A stretch of DNA of 64,000 nt from an uncultured Saprospiraceae bacterium (GCA_937929945.1 CALFUK010000163.1:1-64000), one strand, 5' to 3'; counted from the stretch's first letter, positions 28,515-37,921 are shown. The notes: generated by a model from the sequence alone, not told the origin. Program-made: numbers and translations.

Positions 28515-28551
28515 AAAAATGACACAAAACTGAACTAAATATGTCATTTTT
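28515..28551. promoter_or_regulatory. Inverted repeat between the AraC gene and the TonB receptor gene
   Basis: Perfect 10-bp arms AAAAATGACA (28515-28524) and TGTCATTTTT (28542-28551) are separated by 17 bp. The repeat lies 21 bp after the AraC stop and about 170 bp before the receptor start. Read as RNA it can form a hairpin ending in U5, so it may terminate the araC message. Read as DNA it resembles a dimer operator. I cannot decide between the two. Confidence 0.45.
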
Positions 28552-28572
28552 GTGCATAGCCGTGGGTTTTGA

Positions 28573-29412
28573 TTAGCGCAGAATACTTCGTTGGTATTCT
28601 AAAGGTGTCTTGGATGTGTGATGCTTAAACACTCTTGAAAAATAAGTCGCAGTTTCGAATCCTACTTGAAAAGCGATGTCTTTTAAATTTCCATTGGATA
28701 CAGCAAGTAGGCGCTTAGATTCCAGAATGATTCTCTCCTTGATAACGAGCTTTGCTGATTTCTTTGTAAATAGTTTTACTGTCTCTGACAGTTTTCTTCT
28801 CCTGATACCCATGGCGAGTGCATAAAATTCTACATTATGGTGTGTATGAAAATTTTGTTCTACAAGTAAGAGAAACTGATAATAGACATACTTTTCCTTT
28901 TTCTCCGTGTTACCCATTTTAATACTGACTATCTCTCTGCTCTTACGTTCTAATCTAAATAAAAGTGCCAGCAAGATGTGCTGGATGATATCTCTTCTAC
29001 CAAAAGAATTCATTTTCCTAGTGTATTCAAATTGCAATTGATCCAAAAGGTCTGTGTATTGTTTTATTTCATGCTTAGCTAATTGGAAGTAACCTACATC
29101 AGCAATGTAACCATACAGAGATGAATAGAAATTATCGGAAAAATAGTCATTAACAGGAGGAATAAACTCATTAGAGTATTGGATGACCTTACCATTAATC
29201 TTGCTACCCTCCATGAGGTGGTATATCATACCCTTATTGATCAGATAGAATGACTCTGGTTGAATTTCAATTTTTACATTATCAATGCTGTGATACCCGG
29301 TGCCATCTTTTATCCAGAGTACTTTTTGATAGTCAGGTCGATACGGCTTATACCATGGGTTAGGATCAATATCTGCTATAGAAAAATGATATGTTGGATG
29401 GCTGCTTACCAA
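28573..29412 (-). CDS. AraC-family transcriptional regulator
   Basis: The 279-residue protein has an N-terminal cupin-like sensor (about 10-120) and a C-terminal double helix-turn-helix (about 180-279). The latter carries LKDIAFQVGFETATYFSRVF and the HHTSKTPLEYQ signature of the AraC/XylS family. The start is a TTG at 29412; no ATG lies near the expected N-terminus and a stop precedes it by eight codons. By position it should regulate the receptor-to-transaminase block in response to its substrate. Confidence 0.88.
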   Translation of the reverse strand: MVSSHPTYHFSIADIDPNPWYKPYRPDYQKVLWIKDGTGYHSIDNVKIEIQPESFYLINKGMIYHLMEGSKINGKVIQYSNEFIPPVNDYFSDNFYSSLYGYIADVGYFQLAKHEIKQYTDLLDQLQFEYTRKMNSFGRRDIIQHILLALLFRLERKSREIVSIKMGNTEKKEKYVYYQFLLLVEQNFHTHHNVEFYALAMGIRRRKLSETVKLFTKKSAKLVIKERIILESKRLLAVSNGNLKDIAFQVGFETATYFSRVFKHHTSKTPLEYQRSILR

Positions 29413-29745
29413 TTCAAAGTCTATTTTTCAAATCATAAAATCATTATGCCTGACCAAAATAATTTTAATCTCGCAAAATGAAAATTGATTTAAAGATAAA
29501 ACTTGATACGGGCTGCTTCCTATAATTGAGCCTCTTTTAATCAGAAGATAGTCATACTAAAGTTGGTTTTAACTCAGAATACTTGCATGACAACCCAATG
29601 ATATAGGTCATATTTACCAGTGCATCCATACCATGGTGGAGAGCTAGTTCCCTTTTTCAGTCGTACTGATTCTACACGCCATCCTCACGGCTTTAGGATA
29701 ATCCCCGCCAGAGCAGTTTACTTCACTATTGCATTCAGAAATTCA
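29413..29745. other. Intergenic stretch upstream of the AraC gene
   Basis: This 333-bp stretch lies between the AraC start and the stop of the efflux adaptor gene, both on the minus strand. It must hold the araC promoter. The left half is A/T-rich; the right half has more G/C. I find no convincing gene, RNA or strong hairpin in it. Confidence 0.5.
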
Positions 29746-31023
29746 TTAGCCATTTCCATTATCCTCTACTTCGTTTGCATTAGGGTCAGTCCGCTTCTTG
29801 ATTGATGAGGTCGTATCAATGCCAGAGACAACCTCAGTATAAAGACCATCAGAAATTCCAACTTCGATTTCGAGCTTCTCGTATTCTTGGTCACCCTTCT
29901 TAATTTCTACAAATGTAGTGTCACCCGAATAGATGATGTCTCTTTCCTGTACGGAGACGACCTGGTCCTTGCGCTCTAAGATGACATCAGCATTAGCGCT
30001 GTAGCCCGCTCTGAGGAATACATCATCAGGTACATCTGTGATGGCTGCTTTAATTTCAAACTTCACAGTGCCTTCTTCCTCCACACCTTTAGGAGATATG
30101 AATTCGAGCATCGCTGCGAATGTGGTGTCTACTACAGCTCCCACCGTCACGACGAGCGGCATCCCAGCATTCAGCTTTCCCACATCTGCCTCGTCTACTT
30201 TCCCTTCGAATATCAGGTTACTCATATCAGCCACAGTCGCTACACTTGTCCCTTCATTAAAAGTATTGCGCTCGATGACGGAGCTGCCTTCTTCTACTGG
30301 TATATCCAGTACCATACCATTCACGGTAGAGACGATGATGTTAGAGACTTGCTTCGAATTTTTCGTAGCACCTTCTCTCAGCAGCTGAAGATTGCTGATG
30401 GCTGCTTCCAGCTCTTGCCTTCTGATATCCAGCTCTGTCGCAAACTGGCTGACGGTATTCTGGGCCGTAATTTTAGAATTTTCGTATTGGGATTTCCGCA
30501 GCTCGAAGTCAAGCTTGAACTGATTGTACTCCGTCTCAGATATCACACCTTCTTCTAGCAGTTGTCTGTTTCTTTCTTCTTCCTTGATCGCGATATCATA
30601 AGAGACCTTGGCCTGATCCACATCGAGATTTTTAGCATTCAGATTCCGTTGTCTCTCCAGTTCTCTTTCGGATTCTTTCATTCTGATTCTGGCGAGTTCT
30701 ACATTGGACTGAGCACTATTGATATTCACCTCAGAAGGAATCAGCTTTATTTTAGCCAGCTTCTGCCCCTTAGTCACCATAGCTCCCTCCTCCACGTAGA
30801 GCTTCTCCACGACGCCAGACACCTGAGGCTTGATATTGATTTCTCTTCGGGGCTTGATGGACCCTGTCGCCACTGCTTTTTTCAGCACATCTCTGATTTC
30901 AGGTTTTACGCTTTCGTATTTGATCGGGTCAGTCGTATTCTGCTTGTAGAAATAGAATATCAATATTCCCGTCAGCGCGACTAAGAATACAGCCGTCCCG
31001 ATTAAGCATCCTTTATTTTTCAT
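29746..31023 (-). CDS. MacA/RND-type periplasmic adaptor (membrane fusion protein)
   Basis: The ATG at 31023 starts a membrane anchor (MKNKGCLIGTAVFLVALTG) and is preferred to an upstream ATG at 31044. The protein then has a split lipoyl-like domain, a long alpha-helical hairpin rich in Glu/Arg heptads (about 85-215), a beta-barrel and a membrane-proximal domain, as in MacA and HlyD-type adaptors. It would bridge the inner-membrane permeases to an outer-membrane TolC channel; no TolC gene is in the window. It heads a four-gene export unit with the downstream-listed permeases and ATPase, although it is transcribed last. Confidence 0.9.
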   Translation of the reverse strand: MKNKGCLIGTAVFLVALTGILIFYFYKQNTTDPIKYESVKPEIRDVLKKAVATGSIKPRREINIKPQVSGVVEKLYVEEGAMVTKGQKLAKIKLIPSEVNINSAQSNVELARIRMKESERELERQRNLNAKNLDVDQAKVSYDIAIKEEERNRQLLEEGVISETEYNQFKLDFELRKSQYENSKITAQNTVSQFATELDIRRQELEAAISNLQLLREGATKNSKQVSNIIVSTVNGMVLDIPVEEGSSVIERNTFNEGTSVATVADMSNLIFEGKVDEADVGKLNAGMPLVVTVGAVVDTTFAAMLEFISPKGVEEEGTVKFEIKAAITDVPDDVFLRAGYSANADVILERKDQVVSVQERDIIYSGDTTFVEIKKGDQEYEKLEIEVGISDGLYTEVVSGIDTTSSIKKRTDPNANEVEDNGNG

Positions 31024-31122
31024 AATTGAATTTTTGTAACACAATAACTTTCAGTGAATAAATAGGCCTCATCAATCAGAAGAATGACCTAATTATCGAT
31101 TTGGTTTTTTAATTTTTGATCC

Positions 31123-32382
31123 TTATTCATCTTTCAGAGCAATGACTGGATTAACCTTAGACGCTTGTATCGCAGGCACCAATCCAGCAATGAGACCAGC
31201 TATCACTAATACCGTCATAGCGAAAATGCCCACGCCTACATTTACCTCTGGATTATAAAAATTTTGTGCATCTATATCATTGGCATACATCAAGTAGCTG
31301 ATGCCACCAATGATCAGTGACCCAATAGCCAGACCGAGATAGCCCGATAATGCTGTGATGAAAACAGACTCCGTAATGATCATATTGATGATCGATCCTG
31401 GTGTCGCTCCGAGGGCTTTTCTGATACCAATTTCCTTAGTCCGCTCCTTCACGATGATCAGCATAATATTACTCACGCCGACAATGCCAGCGATCAGGGT
31501 ACCAATACCCACAAACCACAGAAAGAGTTTGATGCCCAAGAACAAATTACCCATCTGCGTAAATGCCTTCTGAAGATTGAACCCGCCTACGGCTTCTATG
31601 TCATCAGGGTGCGCATGATGCCTTGATTTCAGCATGGCCTTCACTTGATCTTCGATCTCAGCGACCCTGTATTCTTCCTTCACCAGGCAGGCAAAGTAGT
31701 CGATCTCTCCTCTCGTACCAAATGCCTGATCCATCGTGGTCAGTGGGATGACAGCTGACTCTGTGTCATCTCGATTCCATGGCTTCATTTGCTCTGGCCC
31801 AAAGGTCCCTACAACTTTGAAGTCCACACCACGGACCCTGATGTGCTTCCCGATCGGGTCTTCATCTCCGAATAGCACTTTCTCGATTTTTGTACCGATG
31901 ACAATCACCTTTCTTCTATCTGTGAGATCAGCGGCATTGATATACCTCCCCTTGTGCACCACCAGGGCACTGACTCTTGGCATCTCAGTCTGTTCTCCTC
32001 GTATCTGAAATGATTCTTGTACTTCCTTATAGGTGATCGGCTGGCTGCCCAGATGAGAGCGCGGAGCTAGACCCTCTATCTGATGCAGGTCTCTCTTCAG
32101 AGCGTGCAGGTCATCCTGATTAAATCGGAGTCTTCTGCCAGCCGCATAGCCATCATATGGCTTAGTGGTACGCTGGGGCCAGACATACATGACATTACTG
32201 GCAGAACTGCCAAAATCTCGCATCACACCATTCTCCAGTCCCTTACCCATACCCAGCAAAAAGACAAGCATAAATATACCCCAGAAGACACCCAGAGCGG
32301 TGAGGAAGGTTCTTAGCTTATTTTTTCTGATGGTAGCAAATATCTCCTGCCACTTATCTCTATCTATGATTTTGAATGCCAT
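31123..32382 (-). CDS. MacB-like ABC transporter permease (second copy)
   Basis: The 419-residue protein has one N-terminal membrane helix (about 20-45), a MacB_PCD periplasmic domain (about 50-260) and three C-terminal FtsX helices with the ERTKEIGIRKALGATP coupling motif. It lacks an ATPase domain. It is a paralogue of the permease encoded just upstream (32385), 2 bp apart, and both share the N-terminal KNKLRTFLTALGVFWGIFML-type sequence. The pair probably forms a heterodimer powered by the ATPase at 33601. Confidence 0.92.
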   Translation of the reverse strand: MAFKIIDRDKWQEIFATIRKNKLRTFLTALGVFWGIFMLVFLLGMGKGLENGVMRDFGSSASNVMYVWPQRTTKPYDGYAAGRRLRFNQDDLHALKRDLHQIEGLAPRSHLGSQPITYKEVQESFQIRGEQTEMPRVSALVVHKGRYINAADLTDRRKVIVIGTKIEKVLFGDEDPIGKHIRVRGVDFKVVGTFGPEQMKPWNRDDTESAVIPLTTMDQAFGTRGEIDYFACLVKEEYRVAEIEDQVKAMLKSRHHAHPDDIEAVGGFNLQKAFTQMGNLFLGIKLFLWFVGIGTLIAGIVGVSNIMLIIVKERTKEIGIRKALGATPGSIINMIITESVFITALSGYLGLAIGSLIIGGISYLMYANDIDAQNFYNPEVNVGVGIFAMTVLVIAGLIAGLVPAIQASKVNPVIALKDE

Positions 32383-32384
32383 GT

Positions 32385-33608
32385 TTAGTCGGATTTCATT
32401 GCGATTACAGGATTAATTCGGGCAGCCTTGATGGCTGGTATAAGCCCTGCAAGAGCACCAGACAAAACCAAGACCAAAGTGGCAATCAGGACCACGGACA
32501 AGTCCACGTGAGGTGTCCTGAAAAAATCTGACTTGATCCCGCTCAGTGAGCCGATGATCAAAATACCGAATGCCACACCGACGAATCCAGCCAATGCTGT
32601 GATAAATATGGATTCTTGCAGGATCATCATAATGATTGACCAGGGTGTCGCTCCGAGCGACTTTCTGATGCCGATCTCTCGAGTCCGGTCCTTGACTATG
32701 ATGAGCATGATATTACTTACCCCAATCACTCCAGCGATCATACTGAAGATGCCCACCATCCAGATGATCCCCTGAATAGCCAGCATCAAGCCGGCAAATT
32801 CTTCATAGTCCTTGGCATTATTCTCTGACCAGATAGCCCTTCGGTCCTTCACACTAAAATTTTTGCGTGCCGCAAAAGCAGCATAGACCTGATCCTCTAT
32901 CTGAGTCACTTCACTGACACTCATTCCTTTGGTGGTAAACATGATTCGATTCAATCTCTGATTACCAGAATATACCCTTTGAGCCGTCGTGATCGGGATG
33001 TAGATGTTTTTCATCACCCAGTCATCAATGTCGTAAAATGTGCCCACGACTGTATAGGCTATATCATCTACTATGATCTGCTTACCGATAGCGTCCTCGT
33101 CTTCAAATAGATTCTTCTTCACGATATCTCCGATGATGCATACCTTATTATATGTGTGTAAGTCTTTGTCTGTGATGAATCTACCCTGAGTGACAGTGAT
33201 ATTTTCCATCGTCTTGAAGGCAGGATGAATAGAGTTAATCGAGTAGGCCAGGCTCTTATCCTTGTACTTCACCTTTCGGTCTCCCGATATAAAGAACCGA
33301 CCCGTGATCTCATCTACACCTTCGAAGTGATCTTTGAGAAAGTCATAATCAGAATTATCAAATCTGATCCTTCTACCCTTATTCAGGCCATTGTGCGGAA
33401 GGGACGTTCTACCTGGAGACAGCCAGATGCTGTTCGTGGCTACATCGGAGAATTCATGTTTGATAGAGTTGAATAATCCATTACCTGCACCCATCAGTAG
33501 TACCAACATGAAGATCCCCCAAAATACGCCAAAGGCTGTGAGTGCTGTTCTGAGCTTATGCCGATTGATCGATTCGAATATCTCGGCCCACTTATCCAGA
33601 TCAAACAT
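32385..33608 (-). CDS. MacB-like ABC transporter permease (first copy)
   Basis: The 407-residue protein has the same layout as its neighbour: N-terminal helix, MacB_PCD periplasmic domain, and three FtsX helices with DRTREIGIRKSLGATP. Its start overlaps the ATPase stop by 8 bp, so the two are translationally coupled. The mechanotransmission type of MacB family moves substrates from the periplasm outward with MacA and TolC, typically macrolides, toxins or lipoproteins. The substrate is unknown. Confidence 0.92.
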   Translation of the reverse strand: MFDLDKWAEIFESINRHKLRTALTAFGVFWGIFMLVLLMGAGNGLFNSIKHEFSDVATNSIWLSPGRTSLPHNGLNKGRRIRFDNSDYDFLKDHFEGVDEITGRFFISGDRKVKYKDKSLAYSINSIHPAFKTMENITVTQGRFITDKDLHTYNKVCIIGDIVKKNLFEDEDAIGKQIIVDDIAYTVVGTFYDIDDWVMKNIYIPITTAQRVYSGNQRLNRIMFTTKGMSVSEVTQIEDQVYAAFAARKNFSVKDRRAIWSENNAKDYEEFAGLMLAIQGIIWMVGIFSMIAGVIGVSNIMLIIVKDRTREIGIRKSLGATPWSIIMMILQESIFITALAGFVGVAFGILIIGSLSGIKSDFFRTPHVDLSVVLIATLVLVLSGALAGLIPAIKAARINPVIAMKSD

Positions 33609-34281
33609 GGGCCATCTTATTTTCTATGAGTCCGTCCTTAATGTGAATGATACGACCAGTCGATTCTGCTACCTCCTGTTCGTGCGTGACAATGATAAAT
33701 GTGATTCCTTCTTCCGTATTAAATTTTCTAAAGATATCCATCACTTCATCAGAAGTCTTAGAGTCCAGCGCTCCCGTAGGCTCATCCGCTAAGATGACTT
33801 TGGGGTTGCTGATCAGAGCTCTGGCAATAGCCACACGCTGCTGCTGTCCCCCCGACATTTGATTGGGGTAGTGATTCGCCCAGTCTCTCAGCCCGACTTG
33901 AGCCAGGTATTCTGTGGCTAGTTCCTGCCTCTCTTGTCGCGGCACCTTTTGGTAGTATAAAGGTAGAGCGACATTCTCCTTAGCCGTTTTGAATGGTAGT
34001 AAATTAAATGACTGGAAGACAAATCCGATGAAGTTATTCCTGTAATTGGCCTGTTTTGCTTGTGATAAGTCTTTGATCAGATTCCCATCCAGTAGGTATT
34101 CACCCTCGTCATAGTCATCCAGAATGCCCAATATATTGAGCAAAGTCGACTTACCTGAGCCAGATTGTCCCATAATTGAAACAAATTCTCCCGTCTCTAT
34201 GGTCAGATCTATACCCTTCAACACGTGAAGATTGGTAAATTCTGTCTTGTAGGACTTGTTGATGTTATTCAGTTGAATCAT
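33601..34281 (-). CDS. ABC transporter ATP-binding protein (MacB/LolD type)
   Basis: The ATG at 34281 (MIQLNNINKSYK) fits the normal N-terminus; a frame open to 34329 adds 16 unconserved residues. Walker A is GQSGSGKST, the signature is MSGGQQQRVAIARAL, and Walker B is VILADEPTGALD, with the switch histidine in IIVTHE. It is first in the export operon and powers the two FtsX-type permeases. Confidence 0.95.
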   Translation of the reverse strand: MIQLNNINKSYKTEFTNLHVLKGIDLTIETGEFVSIMGQSGSGKSTLLNILGILDDYDEGEYLLDGNLIKDLSQAKQANYRNNFIGFVFQSFNLLPFKTAKENVALPLYYQKVPRQERQELATEYLAQVGLRDWANHYPNQMSGGQQQRVAIARALISNPKVILADEPTGALDSKTSDEVMDIFRKFNTEEGITFIIVTHEQEVAESTGRIIHIKDGLIENKMAHV

Positions 34282-34491
34282 GCTAATCAATTGACGACAA
34301 AACAATGAAAAAGGTTGCAATGACTCCAAAAATATAGATCAACGCAGTGAGAATTAAGACGTAAACACATCAATCGGCTCTCTTTTCGGCAAAAGTTTTA
34401 ACATTTTATAAACAATTTTGACCCTCTGCCGTGACCTAAGAAGGATATAGCGTCAGTATAGTATTATTTAAACTAAAATACTTTCAAAACC

Positions 34492-35301
34492 ATGGATTTC
34501 AACATTGCAGAAAAAATACCGACTTATATTGACGCGGCTATAGGGTTTGCGCCCAAGATCATAGCAGCACTTCTTATCTTCTATATAGGGTTCTGGATCG
34601 TCAAGAGAATCGTCAACCTGATTGGAAAAATGATGGAGCGTAGTGGTGTAGACAGAGATCTTCAACCATTTCTAAAATCATTAGTAGCCGTTCTACTAAA
34701 AGTAATGGTCGTAATCACAGCTGCTGGAGCTGTAGGTATGGATATTACTGCTTTTGCTGCCTTAATTGCTGGTGCTGGTCTTGCCATAGGTGCTGCACTT
34801 TCAGGCACATTAGGTCACTTCGCTTCAGGCGTTATGATTCTATTATTCAAGCCTTACAGAGTAGGAGACTTAGTTGATATCCAAGGGACTGTCGGCCATG
34901 TATCTGAAATCCAAGTATTCAATACTATCATCAATACCCTCGATAACAAAAAGGTAATCATGCCAAATGGTATCGCTACCAGTGGAATCATGACTAACCT
35001 GACAGCTAATGGAAAGCTAAGAGTTGATCTTAACGTAGCTATGCCATACGAAGAGGATTTTGAAAAAGTAAAAGGAATCATCCAAGGTGCATTAAACAAT
35101 GTATCAGAGAGATTACCTGACGAGCCAACAGTTGAAATCGAAAAATTCGATGAAAATAATGTCCTACTTGCAGTCCGTCCATATGCGACAGATGCTACTT
35201 ACTGGGATGTCTATTTCAACTCATACAGCGAGATCAAAAAGGCTCTTGGAGCTGCAGGAATCACTGTAGCATATCCTACAAGAAGAGTCAAAAACGTATA
35301 A
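34492..35301 (+). CDS. Small-conductance mechanosensitive channel (MscS family)
   Basis: The 269-residue protein is of the short E. coli MscS type, with three N-terminal helices (about 15-130). The pore helix is Gly/Ala-rich (AALIAGAGLAIGAALSGTLG), and a beta domain with the PYRVGDLVDIQG motif follows. It opens under membrane tension to release osmolytes during hypo-osmotic shock. It is a single gene, divergent from the ABC operon, with its own strong terminator. Confidence 0.95.
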   Translation: MDFNIAEKIPTYIDAAIGFAPKIIAALLIFYIGFWIVKRIVNLIGKMMERSGVDRDLQPFLKSLVAVLLKVMVVITAAGAVGMDITAFAALIAGAGLAIGAALSGTLGHFASGVMILLFKPYRVGDLVDIQGTVGHVSEIQVFNTIINTLDNKKVIMPNGIATSGIMTNLTANGKLRVDLNVAMPYEEDFEKVKGIIQGALNNVSERLPDEPTVEIEKFDENNVLLAVRPYATDATYWDVYFNSYSEIKKALGAAGITVAYPTRRVKNV

Positions 35302-35336
35302 TCCGAATACCAACATATCTCATAAACTCAATCCCG

Positions 35337-35367
35337 ATCCCGGCATTCCCAAATGCCGGGATTTTTT
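35337..35367 (+). terminator. Rho-independent terminator of the mscS-like gene
   Basis: A perfect 11-bp stem (35337-35347 with 35352-35362, arms ATCCCGGCATT/AATGCCGGGAT) closed by a CCCA loop is followed by a run of six T. It lies 36 bp after the stop. Confidence 0.92.
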
Positions 35368-35460
35368 ATGTAGATAGATACCCTACACAAAAATACACTG
35401 TGCATTCATAGCAAAATCTAGAAAGCATTTTTACACAGATCTTACAGAATAGTAAACAGG

Positions 35461-36057
35461 CTATACCTTGTTCTTAGAAAAAATCCCAAATAACTCCTTA
35501 CCCATACGTGCATCGATCGAGTTGTGACAATCTTCAAACACATGTACAGCAAAGTAAGAAGCTAAATAAGTCAAATACTCCTCTTTGCTTCCTCCATAAG
35601 GAGGCTTGACCCGAGCATCTAAAGGATAATTAAACCATAAACCAACGAGCTTCCCAGCTGGCTTCAATAATTGATTCATCTGACGCGCATAGCGAGCCCT
35701 GTTATCCACTGTGGGTTCAAACGAACAAAAGAAGGTCTGCTCCAAAATCAGATCAAACTGGCCTTCGTATTCAAAAAAATCTCCATGGATAGCGTGTTGA
35801 TCAGGAAATGAAGGCAGCCTTCGTTTCAATGCTTGCAGCGGCTCAGTGGAAATATCTAAGACAAATACATTGTGAAAGCCTTGCTTATGTAAGTACTCTG
35901 CTTCGTATGCATTGCCCGCACCTGGTATAAGTATCTTGATATCTTGGTCGGTGAGCTGGTCTATGTAAGTCTTCAGTGGTGTAGAAGGAGCACCGATATC
36001 CCAGCCAGTGAGGTGCTCGCGATACCGATTCGTCCAATAATCTTCTAAGGCTTTCAT
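35461..36057 (-). CDS. Thiopurine-methyltransferase-like SAM-dependent methyltransferase
   Basis: The 198-residue protein has the TPMT-family N-terminus (YWTNRYREHLTGWDIG with the conserved W-D-x-G) and SAM motif I LIPGAGNAYE (about 43-52), followed by VFVLDIS and the family segment EQTFFCSF. Bacterial members methylate small S, Se, Te or halide acceptors, and some have unknown substrates. It stands alone between the MscS terminator and the trhO gene. Confidence 0.85.
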   Translation of the reverse strand: MKALEDYWTNRYREHLTGWDIGAPSTPLKTYIDQLTDQDIKILIPGAGNAYEAEYLHKQGFHNVFVLDISTEPLQALKRRLPSFPDQHAIHGDFFEYEGQFDLILEQTFFCSFEPTVDNRARYARQMNQLLKPAGKLVGLWFNYPLDARVKPPYGGSKEEYLTYLASYFAVHVFEDCHNSIDARMGKELFGIFSKNKV

Positions 36058-36141
36058 AAAGGTTCAATTTTCAAGCAATAATCAAGTCAGCACATCTAGA
36101 TATTTTAATCGTCCAAGACAATAGACCTTAGAACGAGTCAT

Positions 36142-37191
36142 TTAGCCCAGATCTAATTGATCATGTTGATGCAGGGCCTTGTATCGGCCCTTGCCAAATT
36201 TTGTTCCATTGAATTGCAGACTGGTCTTGAGGCGACTCCGATCTTCATCTGGGAGCTGATTAAAATCCTTGCACTTTAGTGAGCAGGTAGATTCGTATTT
36301 AGCCTTGCATTCTTCACACTGGATGAACAGGATATGGCAGCCGTCATTGATGCAGTTCACATGAGTATCACAAGCAGCACCGCACTGATGGCATTTAGAG
36401 ATCACCTCGTTCGAGATTCGCTCTCCGAGCCGCTCATCAAAGACAAAATTTTTACCCTTGAACTTATTCTCCAGTCCCTGCTCCTCTACCTTCCTGCTGT
36501 ACTCTATGATGCCACCATCCAGTTGATGCACATTATGATAGCCCTTGTGCTTAAACCAGGCACTGGCCTTCTCGCACCTGATGCCACCTGTGCAATACAT
36601 GGCGATATTCTTATCATACTGACCATCCAGAATGTCTTCTACGATAGGCAGAGACTCTCTAAAGGTCTCCACATCAGGACAAATGGCATTTTCAAAATGA
36701 CCAACCTCAGACTCATAGTGATTCCGCATATCGATCAGGATGGTATCCTCTGACTCAATGAGTGCATTAAATTCCTTGGCGCTGACATGCGTACCCCGAT
36801 CTGTTACGTCGAATGCATCATCATCCAGCCCGTCTGCTACGATCTTCTTTTTGATTTTAACATCCAGCTTGTAGAATGATTTGCCATCATCTTCTATGGC
36901 AATATTCAGCCTGATTCCTTCTAGAAATGTGATGTCATACAGGCACGCCTGTAGTGTCTCAAGCATGGCATTAGGTACAGAAATCTGTCCATTGATACCC
37001 TCCTGAGCTACATAAATCCTACCATACACTCCGATCTCAGCGAGTACAGAGTATAGATGATCTCTGAAGAATGCAGTATTGGGAATATGTGCGTACTGGT
37101 AGAAGGATAGCGTAGTTCTTTCTTCTTGGCTCTGATGCAGTTGCTGCCTGAGGACTTCTTTATTGACCTTGTTATGTAACTGTTTACTCAT
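36142..37191 (-). CDS. trhO: tRNA uridine(34) hydroxylase (rhodanese-like, YceA family)
   Basis: The ATG at 37191 (MSKQLHNKVN) is preferred to an in-frame ATG at 37224. The protein has the YceA N-terminal acylphosphatase-like domain, a rhodanese domain with active loop CTGGIR (C211 in the longer numbering) followed by C217, and a Cys-rich C-terminus with several CxxC pairs that probably binds zinc. TrhO adds oxygen to U34 of certain tRNAs, the first step to 5-methoxy/carboxymethoxyuridine. It is monocistronic. Confidence 0.92.
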   Translation of the reverse strand: MSKQLHNKVNKEVLRQQLHQSQEERTTLSFYQYAHIPNTAFFRDHLYSVLAEIGVYGRIYVAQEGINGQISVPNAMLETLQACLYDITFLEGIRLNIAIEDDGKSFYKLDVKIKKKIVADGLDDDAFDVTDRGTHVSAKEFNALIESEDTILIDMRNHYESEVGHFENAICPDVETFRESLPIVEDILDGQYDKNIAMYCTGGIRCEKASAWFKHKGYHNVHQLDGGIIEYSRKVEEQGLENKFKGKNFVFDERLGERISNEVISKCHQCGAACDTHVNCINDGCHILFIQCEECKAKYESTCSLKCKDFNQLPDEDRSRLKTSLQFNGTKFGKGRYKALHQHDQLDLG

Positions 37192-37224
37192 GTGATAATC
37201 AATTGCAGGTTGATCGTGATGCAT

Positions 37225-37546
37225 TAAGTAAGCGATAAAAATGCAAATATACAGTCATTCATATTTGCTAATGAGTATAAGCCAGAGAATTATTTCTTAA
37301 GCACCTGTACAGCTTGAAATCCATTCACCAAATATTGAATTCATATAAGATCATATGACTGACTTAACAAATATGTAGAAGCTTTCAACTGATTTATACA
37401 TTTCGTTAAAATAGCTCTCGATATGTGAAAAGTCAAAATAATTGATATTTTGGGACTTCTAATCGGCAAATAACACTATGCCAATACCCTACAAATGAAC
37501 TTTTTACAGGGGTAAACCGTATTATAAATGCATTAAACTGCGTACA
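37225..37546. other. Divergent intergenic region between trhO and the dksA-like gene
   Basis: This 322-bp region must hold two outward promoters. It contains an imperfect hairpin at 37430-37458 (AAGTC-AAAATA, loop ATTGA, TATTTT-GG-GACTT, a 2-nt bulge) about 90 bp before the dksA-like ATG. I find no convincing open frame or RNA gene in it. The hairpin could be a leader structure or an operator. Confidence 0.4.
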
Positions 37547-37921
37547 ATGCCAAAGAAAAAGACCAGGTATACAGACCGAGAGCTAGCTACTTTTGAAAAA
37601 CTAATCAATGTAAAAATTGAAAAAGCCAGAAGTCAGCTGGAATTCTACATGAACCAAATCAAGGAAATCGCCGACAATCCTGACTCTAAAATCAAAGGGC
37701 TGGACGATGGCAACTCCACCTCAGAGAATGAACGCCTCTACACCATGGCCAATCGGCAACGCAAACACATACAACACTTAGAGAATGCAAAGCTGAGAAT
37801 TCAAAATAAAGTCTTCGGTATCTGCCGCGAGACGGGTAAGCTCATTTCGAAAGAAAGACTAAAGGCTGTACCACACGCCACACTCAGCATAGAGGCCAAA
37901 CAAGAGGCAAATCGGAGATAG
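37547..37921 (+). CDS. TraR/DksA-family protein with degenerate zinc finger
   Basis: The 124-residue protein has the DksA-type coiled coil (about 10-85) and a C-terminal segment FGICRETGKLISKERLKAVPHATLS. Only one of the four zinc cysteines is left, as is usual for the Bacteroidetes version. DksA-like proteins enter the RNA polymerase secondary channel and tune transcription with ppGpp. The gene lies 92 bp before lspA on the same strand, a common arrangement in this phylum. Confidence 0.9.
   Translation: MPKKKTRYTDRELATFEKLINVKIEKARSQLEFYMNQIKEIADNPDSKIKGLDDGNSTSENERLYTMANRQRKHIQHLENAKLRIQNKVFGICRETGKLISKERLKAVPHATLSIEAKQEANRR

Noticed and set aside
30562-30984. Plus-strand frame of 140 codons opposite the MacA-like gene
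   Set aside because: It mirrors the regular heptads of the adaptor hairpin and has no features of its own.
36334-36753. Plus-strand open frame opposite trhO
   Set aside because: The reverse complement is the conserved rhodanese region; the opposite frame is a shadow.
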